Source of the DNA: a virus
Virus record (IMG/VR): IMGVR_UViG_3300043773_002340
Coordinates: 1 to 64,000 of that record
DNA length: 64,000 bases
Strand: one strand, 5' to 3'
The notes below the pieces were generated by a model. The model worked only from the letters and a program-made list of their open reading frames with translations, was not told the DNA's origin and made no database searches. The position numbers and the translations under genes are program-made. Numbering within the stretch: the first letter of the stretch is position 1; every line of letters starts with the position of its first letter. Shown piece after piece: positions 26,101 through 34,903 of the stretch.

Positions 26101-27050
26101 CCACCAGAAGGGCTGATGGTGACGTTGCTGCCTGCGACGATGCGTGTCACGCCCGCGTCGGAGGCCGCGCTCCATGTAGGCGGAGCACCATCTCCCTGAC
26201 TCGTCAGGATGTAGCCAGCCTGACCAAAGTTCGTGCCGTCAGTTGACCAAGCACCAGCCTGATTGGCGAGGAACTTGAGATCGCCGAGACCGTCCGAAAT
26301 GGCGACATTGCCATTCCAATCACTTCCACCGGGATAGGCGCCAATGATGACGTTCCCGTCTCCACCGCGCACCCCTGAGCCAGCCTCACGGCCAAGAAAA
26401 ATGTTGCTATCACCCTCTGTCAGGTTGTAGCCCGACTTGAAACCGATGGCAATGTTCCCCGAGGCCTGACCACCGGGATCATTTCCAAGGGCCTCTGAGC
26501 CAATGATGACGTTCTCCCCACCGTCAATGTTCCAGCCCGCTTGATGTCCAATGACGACGTTGTCGCTGACATCATTCTGGTTGAGACCGGCTTGGAAACC
26601 GATGACGACGTTGCGAAGACCAGAGCCGATGCTATTTCCGGCTTGATAGCCGAGAAACGTGCTTGAGTTACCACCAAGGGAGGTCGTTGTCAGGCCGAAG
26701 ACCACACCCACATCGGTGGGAGTGGCGGAGTCGAAGTTGTCGACCCAACCCGTGACGTAGTCTCCGTCAGTCAGTTTAGAGAGGACTTGGCCGGTCAAGC
26801 CGCCTTCGGGAACTCCCGGACCCGGGGGTCCCGGTTGGTCACCACCGCCTGTGACGAATGTTTTCCAGCCCAGTCCCGGTGGAGGAAGATCGGGTAGAGG
26901 ATCGCCATAGACATCGTAGTTGACGTCCCCACCGTAACCAACAAATTGGAGGTTGTCAGCGACGTTAAAGGCGATCTCGCCGGGAAGAAGACCGTTGGGC
27001 GGAACATTTCCCGAAGTAAGACTATGAAGGAGTTGGAGCTTTGTCGTCAT
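23172..27050 (-). CDS. Long modular tail fibre with glycine-rich linkers
   Basis: The product is 1292 residues. The docking-type module is at 5-60 ([20 protein letters not shown]), followed by a brief collagen-like segment (PGPPGPG). YadA-like beta-roll repeats occur at about 110-240 (STFLGYQAGNSIGSG) and again at about 430-490. Two joint motifs (GYILTSQGDGAPPTW, GQVLTSQGSGAAPRW) follow those repeats. About 500 residues of glycine-rich, repeated strand units follow (poly-Gly linkers and AGSGLIGGTITTSGTLAI). The C-terminus ends with GQVLQMSNTGVPAW. The repeats make short DNA homologies along the gene. The likely role is a long adhesive fibre; length and flexibility suggest a side-fibre function. 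Confidence 0.88.
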   Translation of the reverse strand: MTTKLQLLHSLTSGNVPPNGLLPGEIAFNVADNLQFVGYGGDVNYDVYGDPLPDLPPPGLGWKTFVTGGGDQPGPPGPGVPEGGLTGQVLSKLTDGDYVTGWVDNFDSATPTDVGVVFGLTTTSLGGNSSTFLGYQAGNSIGSGLRNVVIGFQAGLNQNDVSDNVVIGHQAGWNIDGGENVIIGSEALGNDPGGQASGNIAIGFKSGYNLTEGDSNIFLGREAGSGVRGGDGNVIIGAYPGGSDWNGNVAISDGLGDLKFLANQAGAWSTDGTNFGQAGYILTSQGDGAPPTWSAASDAGVTRIVAGSNVTISPSGGTGVVTISASGGGGGGGGVTAIQANNGLLVSGGGTNPIITSGGLEVDFTKVVATSLYNTNGTLLIGSSSGPAQLPVGTAGQVLQVSQAGAVNWASIPSASPATPTTFGLVYGATGNTGAFYGYGSGTGITGTNNVLLGLNAGTNIGAGANNTVVGAYQGTSGMSNSVALSTGAGSVRFFSNSAGAWSISGDTQFGQAGQVLTSQGSGAAPRWIAPINAPITDVNDGPGISTDIAGTTLTISNEGVLSVAANSPIVAANAGGNITLSAPNVLSDLQQGTGITVSGTGNSRTVTNTGVVQLQNGTNTTVENVGGGVWKVNATGGGGGGITSLTQGTGITITNPSGPSPTIANSGILNVVSATPGTLDVTVTNGVASLSVNGGTGVTKLVAGSNISLSPTSGVGEVTISAAGGGGGGSITQITSAAGSGISVTSGTGPVVTLANTGVLEVAGGTGIRVDPNGPGKFTIVNTQAASSVLSVSGQGAGISVSPTSGAVVVQNTGVTSITGTTGNITASSAAGAVTLDIGTNVLTNVTAGNSGIAVAGTGNTRSISATVAGLTAGAGIDLTNNSGNFTIKNTGVLGLTAGANVTITETTPGSGNFTIASTGGGGGGSGTVTSVTAGSGLIGGTITTSGTLAIDNNIVVRYPDYDGRPPGSMLYTDTTGHDWTGRIPVNNTSGNKAVLQGWTTAAATFVSWGDPNVGGFQNSPSITFRKSLAPTQYANEFVFEISTPYQEQRLLNWNNNAATISAGQIAYGYPSGTTLGDTNYTTNLNPPPLNTDRLYFLSGDFQSFPLTSDKAWKPAWKNAADHFVSSVQVTAPIINSGSARAPVIGFDINTTALTQYIPKSSFALTGQLLYGTGAGTFSALNIGNNGQVLTVSASGTPVWANPSSPGSPISLTPADDTILMTPSPITGTGTIGVNSTKFVQTSVIQSKGDMIYGGAAGVPARLSAGTSGQVLQMSNTGVPAWVTDLDAGTY

Positions 27051-27090
27051 CTATCGATCCTGACTTGCGGGGGATGGGTGTTAAAGGTTG

Positions 27091-28917
27091 TCAAAAGTCT
27101 TCAACGAGGATTTGGCAAAACCCTTCTCTAAGGGTGAGCTGACCCGTTATTTCTGTGCACACAAGTTCATACCTGTCAGTGCGGTCGGCAGTAGCCGTGA
27201 AGATTGAGGTGAATGAACTCACCACGCTCTCCCCGTTGGTCCTGTTATTTGCGAACAAAAGTGCTTTGGCGCATGGAACCACCGGCGACCCGTCAGCCCT
27301 GTTACTAAACGCAAAGACCGCGTACCCGTCTACTGAAGTGAAGTTGTATGCACCCAGATTGACAGTGACCTTGTAAGTTCTTCCTGGAGTTAGGTTGAAG
27401 TAGGTGCGAGAAGACAGGCCCGGGGTGACATAGTCCCCGCGAAAGATAATCGCCTGAGTCCAGACCACACTTCCTCTGTTGATAATGGTTTCATTTGAGG
27501 TCAATGAGCCGTAGCCATATGACTTGCTTTTCCAAGCAGGAGGGACTCCAGGCCCCATTGAAGTGAGTTGTTGTCCAGCAAGACCGACGTTGTAGTCGTT
27601 GAAACTGAGGGAACCCGTGCCTGTATTGAGGGCGACAAAACCAGTGCTGTCACCGATGATCGTCAGATTGTTTGTTCCGACCTTTCCTGGGTGACTTCCA
27701 ATAACCACAACCCCAGACTCGGTGGTGAGGTTGGAGCCAATGCTTCGGTTGCCAATGATAACGCAATTAGCGATCTCTGTCGCATTGTTTGCAATGTTAG
27801 TACCGACGATGACGTTATGTGAACAAGTGGCATTGAGGCTTTGGCCTGAAGTGTTACCAATTACCACACTGGAAACCGAGGAGTTTACTCCAGCGGTGCC
27901 CGCGGTATTGTAACCGATGTAGATGCCGGTTCGATAAGGATACTGTCCAAGAGTTGTACCGCCGCCTATGGCGATTTTATCGGAGACGGCGATAATGTTG
28001 GGGAAAGTTTCCCACTTACTGTTGTAAGGAGTGGTGGAGTCTGGGGTGAGATAGTCACCGGGGGTTCCGCCAGGAGGCACTCCGAAAGCGTCCTGTCCTC
28101 TCGGGATAGTGAAGTTGAGAACCGCGTTTTGAACTGTTCCGCTGTTGACGACAGTGGCGTTTGTGCCCGGAAGGCCTGTGCTGGTGGTCCCAACCTCGAC
28201 TGTCGCGGGGTCACCGTCAGCACCTGCTGGACCTGGGTCACCGTCAGAACCTCTGGGTCCTTGGAGACCGGTGGCGCCTCTGGGGCCGGTCGCTCCAGTC
28301 TGACCGGGAGTTCCGGGAAGTCCCGGCAGACCTTGAGGCCCCTGTGGACCCTGCGGTCCTCTCAGAGGGCCGAAATCTTCCCAGCCGGTCGGAGTGTAGA
28401 TCCAAATGTCGCCTGTGTCGAGAGTTTGGTAGGCGAAACCCGGAGTGCTAGGGACCGGCAAGTCCTCTGAAGTTGGGACCGTTCCCTGAAGATAGATCCC
28501 CGTTCCAGGAGGACCCTCTGGGCCCATGGGACCGACAGCACCCCTAGACCCGGGAGCGCCTGTGGCACCAGTGGGACCTGTCAGTCCTTGAGGGCCTTCT
28601 GGTCCCTGAACACCTGGGGGACCTTGATCTCCGGGTGCACCATCTTGACCATCCTGACCCTTCGGACCGTCGGGTCCTTGAGGCCCGACTGGGCCACGAG
28701 GCCCGGGGGTTCCGGCCCCGATTCCGAATGTGCCAAAGCCCTGTCCGGGCGGAGGATTGGGCAGGATTACATTTCCTTCCGCATCTTTCCTAGTGTTGCT
28801 TCCGTCACCGATGAACTGATAGTTGTCGGCCAGGTTGAAAGCGATCTCGCCTGGAAACAGGGAGTCAGGGAGTTCGTAAGGGACTTCACTGCGAAAGTTC
28901 TGAATGTGAAGGGTCAT
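27091..28917 (-). CDS. Collagen-like tail fibre, paralogue B
   Basis: The product is 608 residues. Docking module, both collagen blocks and the spacer match the 18461-20320 product nearly residue for residue through about 280 ([38 protein letters not shown]). The beta-roll part is shorter and more diverged. The joint is [15 protein letters not shown], and the C-terminal 150 residues ([36 protein letters not shown]) keep the same strand order as paralogue A but little identity. This is the pattern expected if the tip is under selection for receptor change. Its gene is separated from the next by 40 bases without the GGGTAAAA motif. Confidence 0.92.
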   Translation of the reverse strand: MTLHIQNFRSEVPYELPDSLFPGEIAFNLADNYQFIGDGSNTRKDAEGNVILPNPPPGQGFGTFGIGAGTPGPRGPVGPQGPDGPKGQDGQDGAPGDQGPPGVQGPEGPQGLTGPTGATGAPGSRGAVGPMGPEGPPGTGIYLQGTVPTSEDLPVPSTPGFAYQTLDTGDIWIYTPTGWEDFGPLRGPQGPQGPQGLPGLPGTPGQTGATGPRGATGLQGPRGSDGDPGPAGADGDPATVEVGTTSTGLPGTNATVVNSGTVQNAVLNFTIPRGQDAFGVPPGGTPGDYLTPDSTTPYNSKWETFPNIIAVSDKIAIGGGTTLGQYPYRTGIYIGYNTAGTAGVNSSVSSVVIGNTSGQSLNATCSHNVIVGTNIANNATEIANCVIIGNRSIGSNLTTESGVVVIGSHPGKVGTNNLTIIGDSTGFVALNTGTGSLSFNDYNVGLAGQQLTSMGPGVPPAWKSKSYGYGSLTSNETIINRGSVVWTQAIIFRGDYVTPGLSSRTYFNLTPGRTYKVTVNLGAYNFTSVDGYAVFAFSNRADGSPVVPCAKALLFANNRTNGESVVSSFTSIFTATADRTDRYELVCTEITGQLTLREGFCQILVEDF

Positions 28918-28948
28918 TTATCTAACAGTAGAAAAGCAGTGAGAAGCG

Positions 28949-31900
28949 TCAAGGAAGGGCGACTAGCACGGCAGAGAAATTGCTGGCGGTACCCTGCCCC
29001 ATCGAACATCCTCCCGTCGCATTACGTATTTGCACGCACATAGCGTCGGTCGTCCCGTTCATGTAGGCGAGTGCTCCCGCATTTCCGCTAACTAAATTGT
29101 AACCGCCACTTGTTGAGATGACGGTGCCGTTGCAGACCAAGGAGAGAACATTTTCGCAGGCTCCCGCAAAAATCCTCCCTCCAGCGGTAACCTGGTACCA
29201 ACCTGGGACGGTCGGTGTGAACACTCCGGTGGTCGAGTTGTACCAGGAGGTGGAGTCAGAAACCGCCGTGCAGTATCTGAGAACTTGAGGCGTGTAAGAG
29301 GCACAGGAGGTGAGAGTTATACCGTTTGCGTTGCGGGTCATCGCGCAGCCCGCATTGGAGCCGTTCGACCACTTGACCGCGTTGGCGCCGGTGCTCGAGA
29401 GGACTTGACCCGCAGTGCCGCAGCATCCGGCACAGTCGATGATGCCAGCGCCAGGCTTGATGGCGAACGTGCAGTCGCCGCTCAGCCAGTTGATGTTGTT
29501 CACGCCGATAGCGAGTTGGCAACTGCCAGTGGCGCTCGGGAAACAGACGTTCGTGCCGATGGCGATGTTGCTGTTTCCGGAGGCCATGTTGTAGCCGGCC
29601 TGCACACCGATGAAGATGTTGCAGATGCCCGTGCTGACCCCACAGCCCGCGTTCGTTCCTAGAGCGACGGAGTTGCAGCCACCAGTTCCACTTGTGTTGC
29701 GAAGTGTGCCCTGACCGATCGCGGTGACCGAACACGCCGTTGTCGCGGCAGCTGTAGCGAAAGCCGCCTCACCGAGTGCGACGTTGTAGCAGCCGGTCGT
29801 GGCGCACCTGCCGGCGACGCCGCCGATGTAGGTGTTCAGGCAGCCGACGTCAGAGAGGGCGGCGTTTGTGCCAAGGTAGGTGTTGCCGCACCCGGTGTTC
29901 TGTGAACAACCGGCATTGAAGCCGATGGCGATGTTGCCGCTGGTCCCGTCAAGGGCACATCCGGCATTTCCACCAATGGCCACGTTGAAGTTGCCGCTTG
30001 TGAGGGCGAGGCCGGCGCTGCAACCCATCACGGTGTTTGAACTGCCGGTGGTGAGGCAACGACCGGCGTTGCTGCCGATGACGACGTTGTTCGAGGTGGC
30101 GACTCCAGAACCTGCGTTGCATGCAGCATTAAGGCCGATGTAGACATTGTTGTTGAGGCCGGCTCCGGCGCTGATGCCGAGCGAAGTGTTTGTTCCGGCG
30201 GTGCAGCCGAACACGATACCCGCCACTGCCGGGGTGGCGGTCATGGTGCGCCAGCGAATGGGGCCTAGGCCAGTGCTGACCAGGAACTGGTTGCATGTTC
30301 CCGTGGTGCCCAAGCAGTCGATGATGCCGGCACCGGGTTTGATGTTCCTGTCGCTATCACCTGTGAGCCAGTACTGACCAGCAGCGAAACCGATGGCGAG
30401 TTGACAGGACCCCGTGGCCACAGCGACATCCACCGCGTTGCCGATGGCGACGTTCTGGTCACCGGCGGTCGTGCAACAACCAGCCTCACTACCGATGAAG
30501 ACGTTTCGGTTGCCGGAGCTGTTCTGTCCCGCCGCGAGACCGAGAGCCGTGTTGTTGACTCCGACAAGATTGTTCAGAAGAGCTCCTGCACCCACGGCGG
30601 TGTTATTTCCGCCGGTGGTGGTCGCACAGCTCGTGTTCACACCCACAAAGGTGTTTTGAGAGCCTGTGGTCAACTGTCTGCCGGAGTTCAAACCGACGGA
30701 GGTGTTGGCACAACCGGTGGAAACAGTGCTGAGACTGAAACTGCCAACACCGGTGTTGCTTCCGCCATTGCCTCCGGTGAACAGTGCGCCGTAACCGACC
30801 GCAGTGTTGTAGAGAGCTGTGGAGGTACCGCAACTGGCGCTCGGCCCGACAGCCACGTTGTAGCAGCCAGTGGTTATTCCTCGAAGAGCATTTTCACCGA
30901 CGCCGACGTTCCTCACGCCTGTGGTGAGACCCCGCATTGCGGAGAAGCCGATGCCGACGTTGCACCCACCGCCACCGTTTGTGGCCATGGCGTAGGAGCC
31001 GAAAGCCGTGTTTCCTTCACCGGCGGACGAGCCGCTCAGGGCACAGAAACCTACCGTCGTGTTGTCAGCGCCTGTGGCACTCGCCAAAGCGCACTGACCG
31101 AGTGATGTGCTGCGGTTGGTGATGTCCTTTGTGCATCCAAAGACCGTGCCTAGAACGATCGGGGTCGCTGCGGGGACTTCAGCCGCGGAGCACCAAGCGA
31201 GGCCAGTGCCAGTCGATGTTAGGAGCTGACCCGCAGTTCCAACACAACCGGCAGCGTCGATGATGCCTGCGCCGGGTTTGATGTTCAAGTTGGAACACCC
31301 GGTCAACCAGTTGCAACCCTGATTGAAACCGATGACGAGCTGGCAGCTTCCTGTCGCGACAGGAGCGTTGACGTTGGGTCCGATGATGACGTTGCAACCA
31401 CCGGATGTGAGGTTCTTGCCCGCGAGAGCGCCCAGGGCGACGTTGCTATTATCTACCGCCGGGTTGGACGCGGAGTAGGCGCAGAGTGCAAGTGCACCGA
31501 TCGCGGTATGGTAGTTTCCGGAGGCCGTGGCGGGGAGGGCCGCGGTGCCAACGGCGGTGATGCAACTGCCTGTGCTGTAGCACTGAGCCGCCGCCCATCC
31601 TATCGCCACAGCGCAGGTCGCAGTCGTGACTCCGCCCAAAGCACAGCGTCCGAGAGCAGCGTTGAGTGTTGTGGTGCAGCCGAGAACGGTGCCGGCCACA
31701 AGAGGTGTGGCGGCGACAGGCAGAGCGGGCCCCCACTTGACTCCAGATGGGAAGGCGGAGTCTACTGTGAGGACTTGGCCGTCAGTTCCAAGAGCGAGAT
31801 TGGCGGGAGTTGAAGCGGCTGTCGCAACGAGAATGCTGCCGCATGCCGTGTAGTTGCTCAGTGGGACGTAGGTGGCTTTCGCTCCCGCAGGAGTGACGGC

Positions 31901-34642
31901 CAGAGTCGCGTCAGTGCCAGTTCCAGTTTCGGCATTTGTCGCGAGCTGAACGATTCCGGGAGCGGAGGTCGAAGCGGTGGGAATGTCAACACCGACGTTC
32001 AGGAACTCCCAAAGTGCCCCGTTGGAGAGAAGCCAGTCCCCCTGATTGGTGACGAAGGGAGTGGCGGGGCCGATCGTGTCTACTGGAATGCTCCACGGTG
32101 TGCCACTTGTGGAGAATGCCGTGAGACTGTTGCCAACAGTGTAGTCCGATCCACCACTCACCAGCACGACGTTGGTGACGACACCAGCACCATCAACCGT
32201 GATGTCAGCAGTTGCACCATTACCAGTTCCGCCAACGAGAGGCTCAGCGAGGTAGGTTCCGGGAGTGTAGCCTGTCCCTCCGACGAGAGTCCCGAGGGTC
32301 AAGATCGGCCCACCCGCACCTGGAGGTGTGTAGGTGCCGCCATTCGTGACGATCACGAAGTAGTCCGTGTTCGAAACAGCAGCGTTGGGAAGGTCGTCCC
32401 CAATAGTGAAACCTTCGCCTTCTCCAGCGCTGGTCACCGTGAGCATTTCAGCGGCGGTCGCGTCAAATGTCCCGGCGAGTGTCAAACTCGTGGCAACCAA
32501 CAGATCGTCGATCTGGTTCTGAAGAAGCCGTCCCTGATTCGCCGTCAGAGCTTGAGTGGTCGAAGTCGAGGATGTGGTGTTGTTGAGTTGGACCACACCA
32601 GCGGCGGTCGTCGAAGCGGCCGCGACACTGACAACTGGTGCAGTTCCGGCGGTCACCGAGACAGGAGCCGTTCCTGTCACTCCGGTCACCACTCCCGGGA
32701 AAGTCTGGCCCGCGTTGAAAGTGATGTTGCCGGTCATTGTCCCGCCTGTCCTCGGCAGGGCGGCATTCGCTGTCGCGCTTGCCGTGTTGGCGACACCCGC
32801 GGCGCTGGTGGCGGCCTGGAAAGCGTTCTTGACCGAGTTCGGAGTCGCGGCAGTCGTTGTGCTGCTGCTTCCAGTCGAGTCGGTAAGTTGGAGAACGCCA
32901 GCGGCGGTTGTGGAGCCAGCATTGACGCTGATGACTCCAGAGGCGACTTGGATGTTGTCGCCGATTTGGACGACCCCTTTCGAAGATGTCGTCGCGTCAG
33001 AAATGCTTGTGCCTGGGAACGTCTGACTCGCGCTGAACACGATGTCGCCAGTCATTGTCCCGCCCGACTTAAGCAGTGCGCCACTCGCCAGGTTATAGGC
33101 GAGTTTCACCGAGTTGGGGGTCGCAGCGGTTGTCGTGCTGCTGCTGTCTGTGGCGTCTGTGAGCTGAAGCACACCAGCGACGCTTGTCGATCCAGCGGCG
33201 ACACTGATGATGCCAGAGGAAACGTCGATGTTGCTGCCGATCTGAACGACACCAAGTGAAGATGTGGTGGCGGGGTCGACACCGCTTGGCGGAAACGTCT
33301 GAGTGGGACTGAAGACGATGTCGCCAGTCATGGTCCCACCCGCTGTGGGCAGAGCCGCATCAGCGGTCGCCTGAGCTGCGGCCGCATCGAGAGCGGCCTG
33401 GTCAGCAGCATCCTGTGCAGAGGACGCGGCGGTTCCAGCGGCTAGAGCGGCATCATTGGCCGTCTTGGCAGCTGTGCTCGAGGCGATGATGGCGCTCGAA
33501 GTTGTGGACACACTGTCGCTGAGTTTGCTCTGCAGACCAGCTGGTGTGACGACGGTGGAGGTGTTGGAGCCGGTTTGAACCTGTGCGTCGGTGGCGAGGA
33601 TGACCTCACCTTGGACGGTGGTCGAAGCGTAGGGAGCGTCCAAACCGACGTTCAGGAACTGCCACGCAACTCCGTCCGAAACGAACCAGTCACCCACGGT
33701 GTAGGGAGGAGTTCCGGCTGGTCCTGTGCTTCCGGCAACGTCAACGATGACAAAATATCCGTCATTGGCAACCGCTGCCGCCGGGAGTGGGTCACCGACA
33801 ACAAAACCCTCACTGGTTCCCTGTGGGGTCACACCATCCACCAGTCCGGTGTTCGCGTCGAACGTGCCGGCGAAGGTGAGGTTGGTGGTGAATGAGAGAA
33901 CGTTGATCTGGTCCTGAAGGGCCTTGCCTCGGGCCGCTGTCAAGGCTTCCGTTGTAGAAGTGCTCGTGGTCGTGTTGTTCAGTTGGACAACACCGGGAGC
34001 GGAAGTGCTCGCCGCTGAAACACCCACAGCGGGCTGAGTCGGGTCAGCGTTGTCAACCGTGATGGCGGAGCCGCCTGTCGCGGAAACACTGGTGACCACG
34101 CCGGGGAATGTTTGTCCCGCTTTGAAAGAGATATTTCCAGTCATCGTGCCGCCTGCTTTAGGCAGCGCGGCATTCGCTGTCACCTGAGCGGTGTTCGCCA
34201 GTGTCTGAGCCGTGATGGCGGTGTTGTCCGCTTGAAATGCTAAGTTGTAGGCGGAGCGCACAGCATTTGCTGTGGCCGCCAGTGTGGTGGAAGTGCTTGA
34301 GGTCGAATCGGCGAGTTGAACTGCACCCGCATTCGACACTGAGGCGGCATCAATCGACACCACAGGGGTGCTGACTGAACCTGTGACCTGGATAGGAGCG
34401 GCTCCCTGAACGATGTTCACCGATCCACCGCCGCCTCCCCCGGCCAGCAAGAAGGAGACCCAACCTTGACCGGCGGGAGGGGGAGGGAGAACGGGATTTC
34501 CGCCTATGTCGGTCCTTTCGTCGCTGCCGTTTCCGAGAAACAGAATGTTGTCCGCCAAGTTGAAGGCGAGTTGCCCAGGCAACAGTCCTTCGGGGGACTC
34601 GCCGGGGACGGACGATCGGGTTTGCTGTACGGATAATGACAT
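28949..34642 (-). CDS. Giant cysteine-rich beta-roll tail fibre
   Basis: The product is 1897 residues. The docking-type module is at 5-70 (EGLLPGQLAFNLADNILFLG), followed by a triglycine linker. Residues to about 900 hold repeated shaft units (TMTGNISFKAGQTFPGVV, then AAGVVQLNNTTSSTSTTQAL) with alanine-rich coiled stretches (AQDAADQAALDAAAAQ). From about 900 to 1760 come dozens of YadA-like repeats in which cysteine recurs at fixed repeat positions (TTGCYNVAVG, AGRCLTTG). By hand I count about 53 cysteines in this half and hardly any before it. The C-terminal 120 residues (STTGVFTPTVPGWYQVTAGG) resemble a C1q-like jelly roll, a common trimeric receptor-binding tip. It is the largest gene in the window. 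Confidence 0.9.
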   Translation of the reverse strand: MSLSVQQTRSSVPGESPEGLLPGQLAFNLADNILFLGNGSDERTDIGGNPVLPPPPAGQGWVSFLLAGGGGGGSVNIVQGAAPIQVTGSVSTPVVSIDAASVSNAGAVQLADSTSSTSTTLAATANAVRSAYNLAFQADNTAITAQTLANTAQVTANAALPKAGGTMTGNISFKAGQTFPGVVTSVSATGGSAITVDNADPTQPAVGVSAASTSAPGVVQLNNTTTSTSTTEALTAARGKALQDQINVLSFTTNLTFAGTFDANTGLVDGVTPQGTSEGFVVGDPLPAAAVANDGYFVIVDVAGSTGPAGTPPYTVGDWFVSDGVAWQFLNVGLDAPYASTTVQGEVILATDAQVQTGSNTSTVVTPAGLQSKLSDSVSTTSSAIIASSTAAKTANDAALAAGTAASSAQDAADQAALDAAAAQATADAALPTAGGTMTGDIVFSPTQTFPPSGVDPATTSSLGVVQIGSNIDVSSGIISVAAGSTSVAGVLQLTDATDSSSTTTAATPNSVKLAYNLASGALLKSGGTMTGDIVFSASQTFPGTSISDATTSSKGVVQIGDNIQVASGVISVNAGSTTAAGVLQLTDSTGSSSTTTAATPNSVKNAFQAATSAAGVANTASATANAALPRTGGTMTGNITFNAGQTFPGVVTGVTGTAPVSVTAGTAPVVSVAAASTTAAGVVQLNNTTSSTSTTQALTANQGRLLQNQIDDLLVATSLTLAGTFDATAAEMLTVTSAGEGEGFTIGDDLPNAAVSNTDYFVIVTNGGTYTPPGAGGPILTLGTLVGGTGYTPGTYLAEPLVGGTGNGATADITVDGAGVVTNVVLVSGGSDYTVGNSLTAFSTSGTPWSIPVDTIGPATPFVTNQGDWLLSNGALWEFLNVGVDIPTASTSAPGIVQLATNAETGTGTDATLAVTPAGAKATYVPLSNYTACGSILVATAASTPANLALGTDGQVLTVDSAFPSGVKWGPALPVAATPLVAGTVLGCTTTLNAALGRCALGGVTTATCAVAIGWAAAQCYSTGSCITAVGTAALPATASGNYHTAIGALALCAYSASNPAVDNSNVALGALAGKNLTSGGCNVIIGPNVNAPVATGSCQLVIGFNQGCNWLTGCSNLNIKPGAGIIDAAGCVGTAGQLLTSTGTGLAWCSAAEVPAATPIVLGTVFGCTKDITNRSTSLGQCALASATGADNTTVGFCALSGSSAGEGNTAFGSYAMATNGGGGCNVGIGFSAMRGLTTGVRNVGVGENALRGITTGCYNVAVGPSASCGTSTALYNTAVGYGALFTGGNGGSNTGVGSFSLSTVSTGCANTSVGLNSGRQLTTGSQNTFVGVNTSCATTTGGNNTAVGAGALLNNLVGVNNTALGLAAGQNSSGNRNVFIGSEAGCCTTAGDQNVAIGNAVDVAVATGSCQLAIGFAAGQYWLTGDSDRNIKPGAGIIDCLGTTGTCNQFLVSTGLGPIRWRTMTATPAVAGIVFGCTAGTNTSLGISAGAGLNNNVYIGLNAACNAGSGVATSNNVVIGSNAGRCLTTGSSNTVMGCSAGLALTSGNFNVAIGGNAGCALDGTSGNIAIGFNAGCSQNTGCGNTYLGTNAALSDVGCLNTYIGGVAGRCATTGCYNVALGEAAFATAAATTACSVTAIGQGTLRNTSGTGGCNSVALGTNAGCGVSTGICNIFIGVQAGYNMASGNSNIAIGTNVCFPSATGSCQLAIGVNNINWLSGDCTFAIKPGAGIIDCAGCCGTAGQVLSSTGANAVKWSNGSNAGCAMTRNANGITLTSCASYTPQVLRYCTAVSDSTSWYNSTTGVFTPTVPGWYQVTAGGRIFAGACENVLSLVCNGTVISTSGGYNLVSGNAGALAYMNGTTDAMCVQIRNATGGCSMGQGTASNFSAVLVALP

Positions 34643-34645
34643 CTA

Positions 34646-34870
34646 TCAGCCCTGCGAACCAAAGACGCCACAATCAAATGTTCCTTCGGTGACGTAGTTT
34701 GGATCCAGAGCAATAGAGTCTGTTGTTACAACAAGCCCATTCTCCAGGGGCAGGGGGCCCGTAGTTGTGTAAATATCCGGGGCATCCTCAGAATTCAGGA
34801 TGCGGTCGGGGAGCGGTGTGCTGCCAGGATATTGAGGAGAGGGCGGTACGATGAAAGTGAAGTTGGGCAT
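34646..34870 (-). CDS. 74-residue protein with C-terminal DCGVF motif
   Basis: The ATG at 34870 (MPNFTFIVPPSPQYPG) is preferred over an in-frame TTG six bases upstream. The product is proline-rich at the start and ends with NGLVVTTDSIALDP, then FDCGVFGSQG. This C-terminal pattern matches the 54-residue protein at 16564-16728 and the end of the 42016-42573 product. The gene lies directly upstream of the giant cysteine-rich fibre, with only three bases between, and downstream of the glycosyltransferase. A fibre-linked accessory role is inferred from the shared motif and repeated adjacency to fibres. No enzymatic signature is present. Confidence 0.75.
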   Translation of the reverse strand: MPNFTFIVPPSPQYPGSTPLPDRILNSEDAPDIYTTTGPLPLENGLVVTTDSIALDPNYVTEGTFDCGVFGSQG

Positions 34871-34895
34871 TATCAAACAGACCCAGATGAAGGTG

Positions 34896-34903
34896 TTTTA
34901 CCC
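34896..34903 (-). promoter_or_regulatory. GGGTAAAA junction motif, instance 9
   Basis: GGG TAA forms the final glycine codon and stop of the glycosyltransferase gene, and the motif ends 25 bases before the ATG at 34870. Confidence 0.6.
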
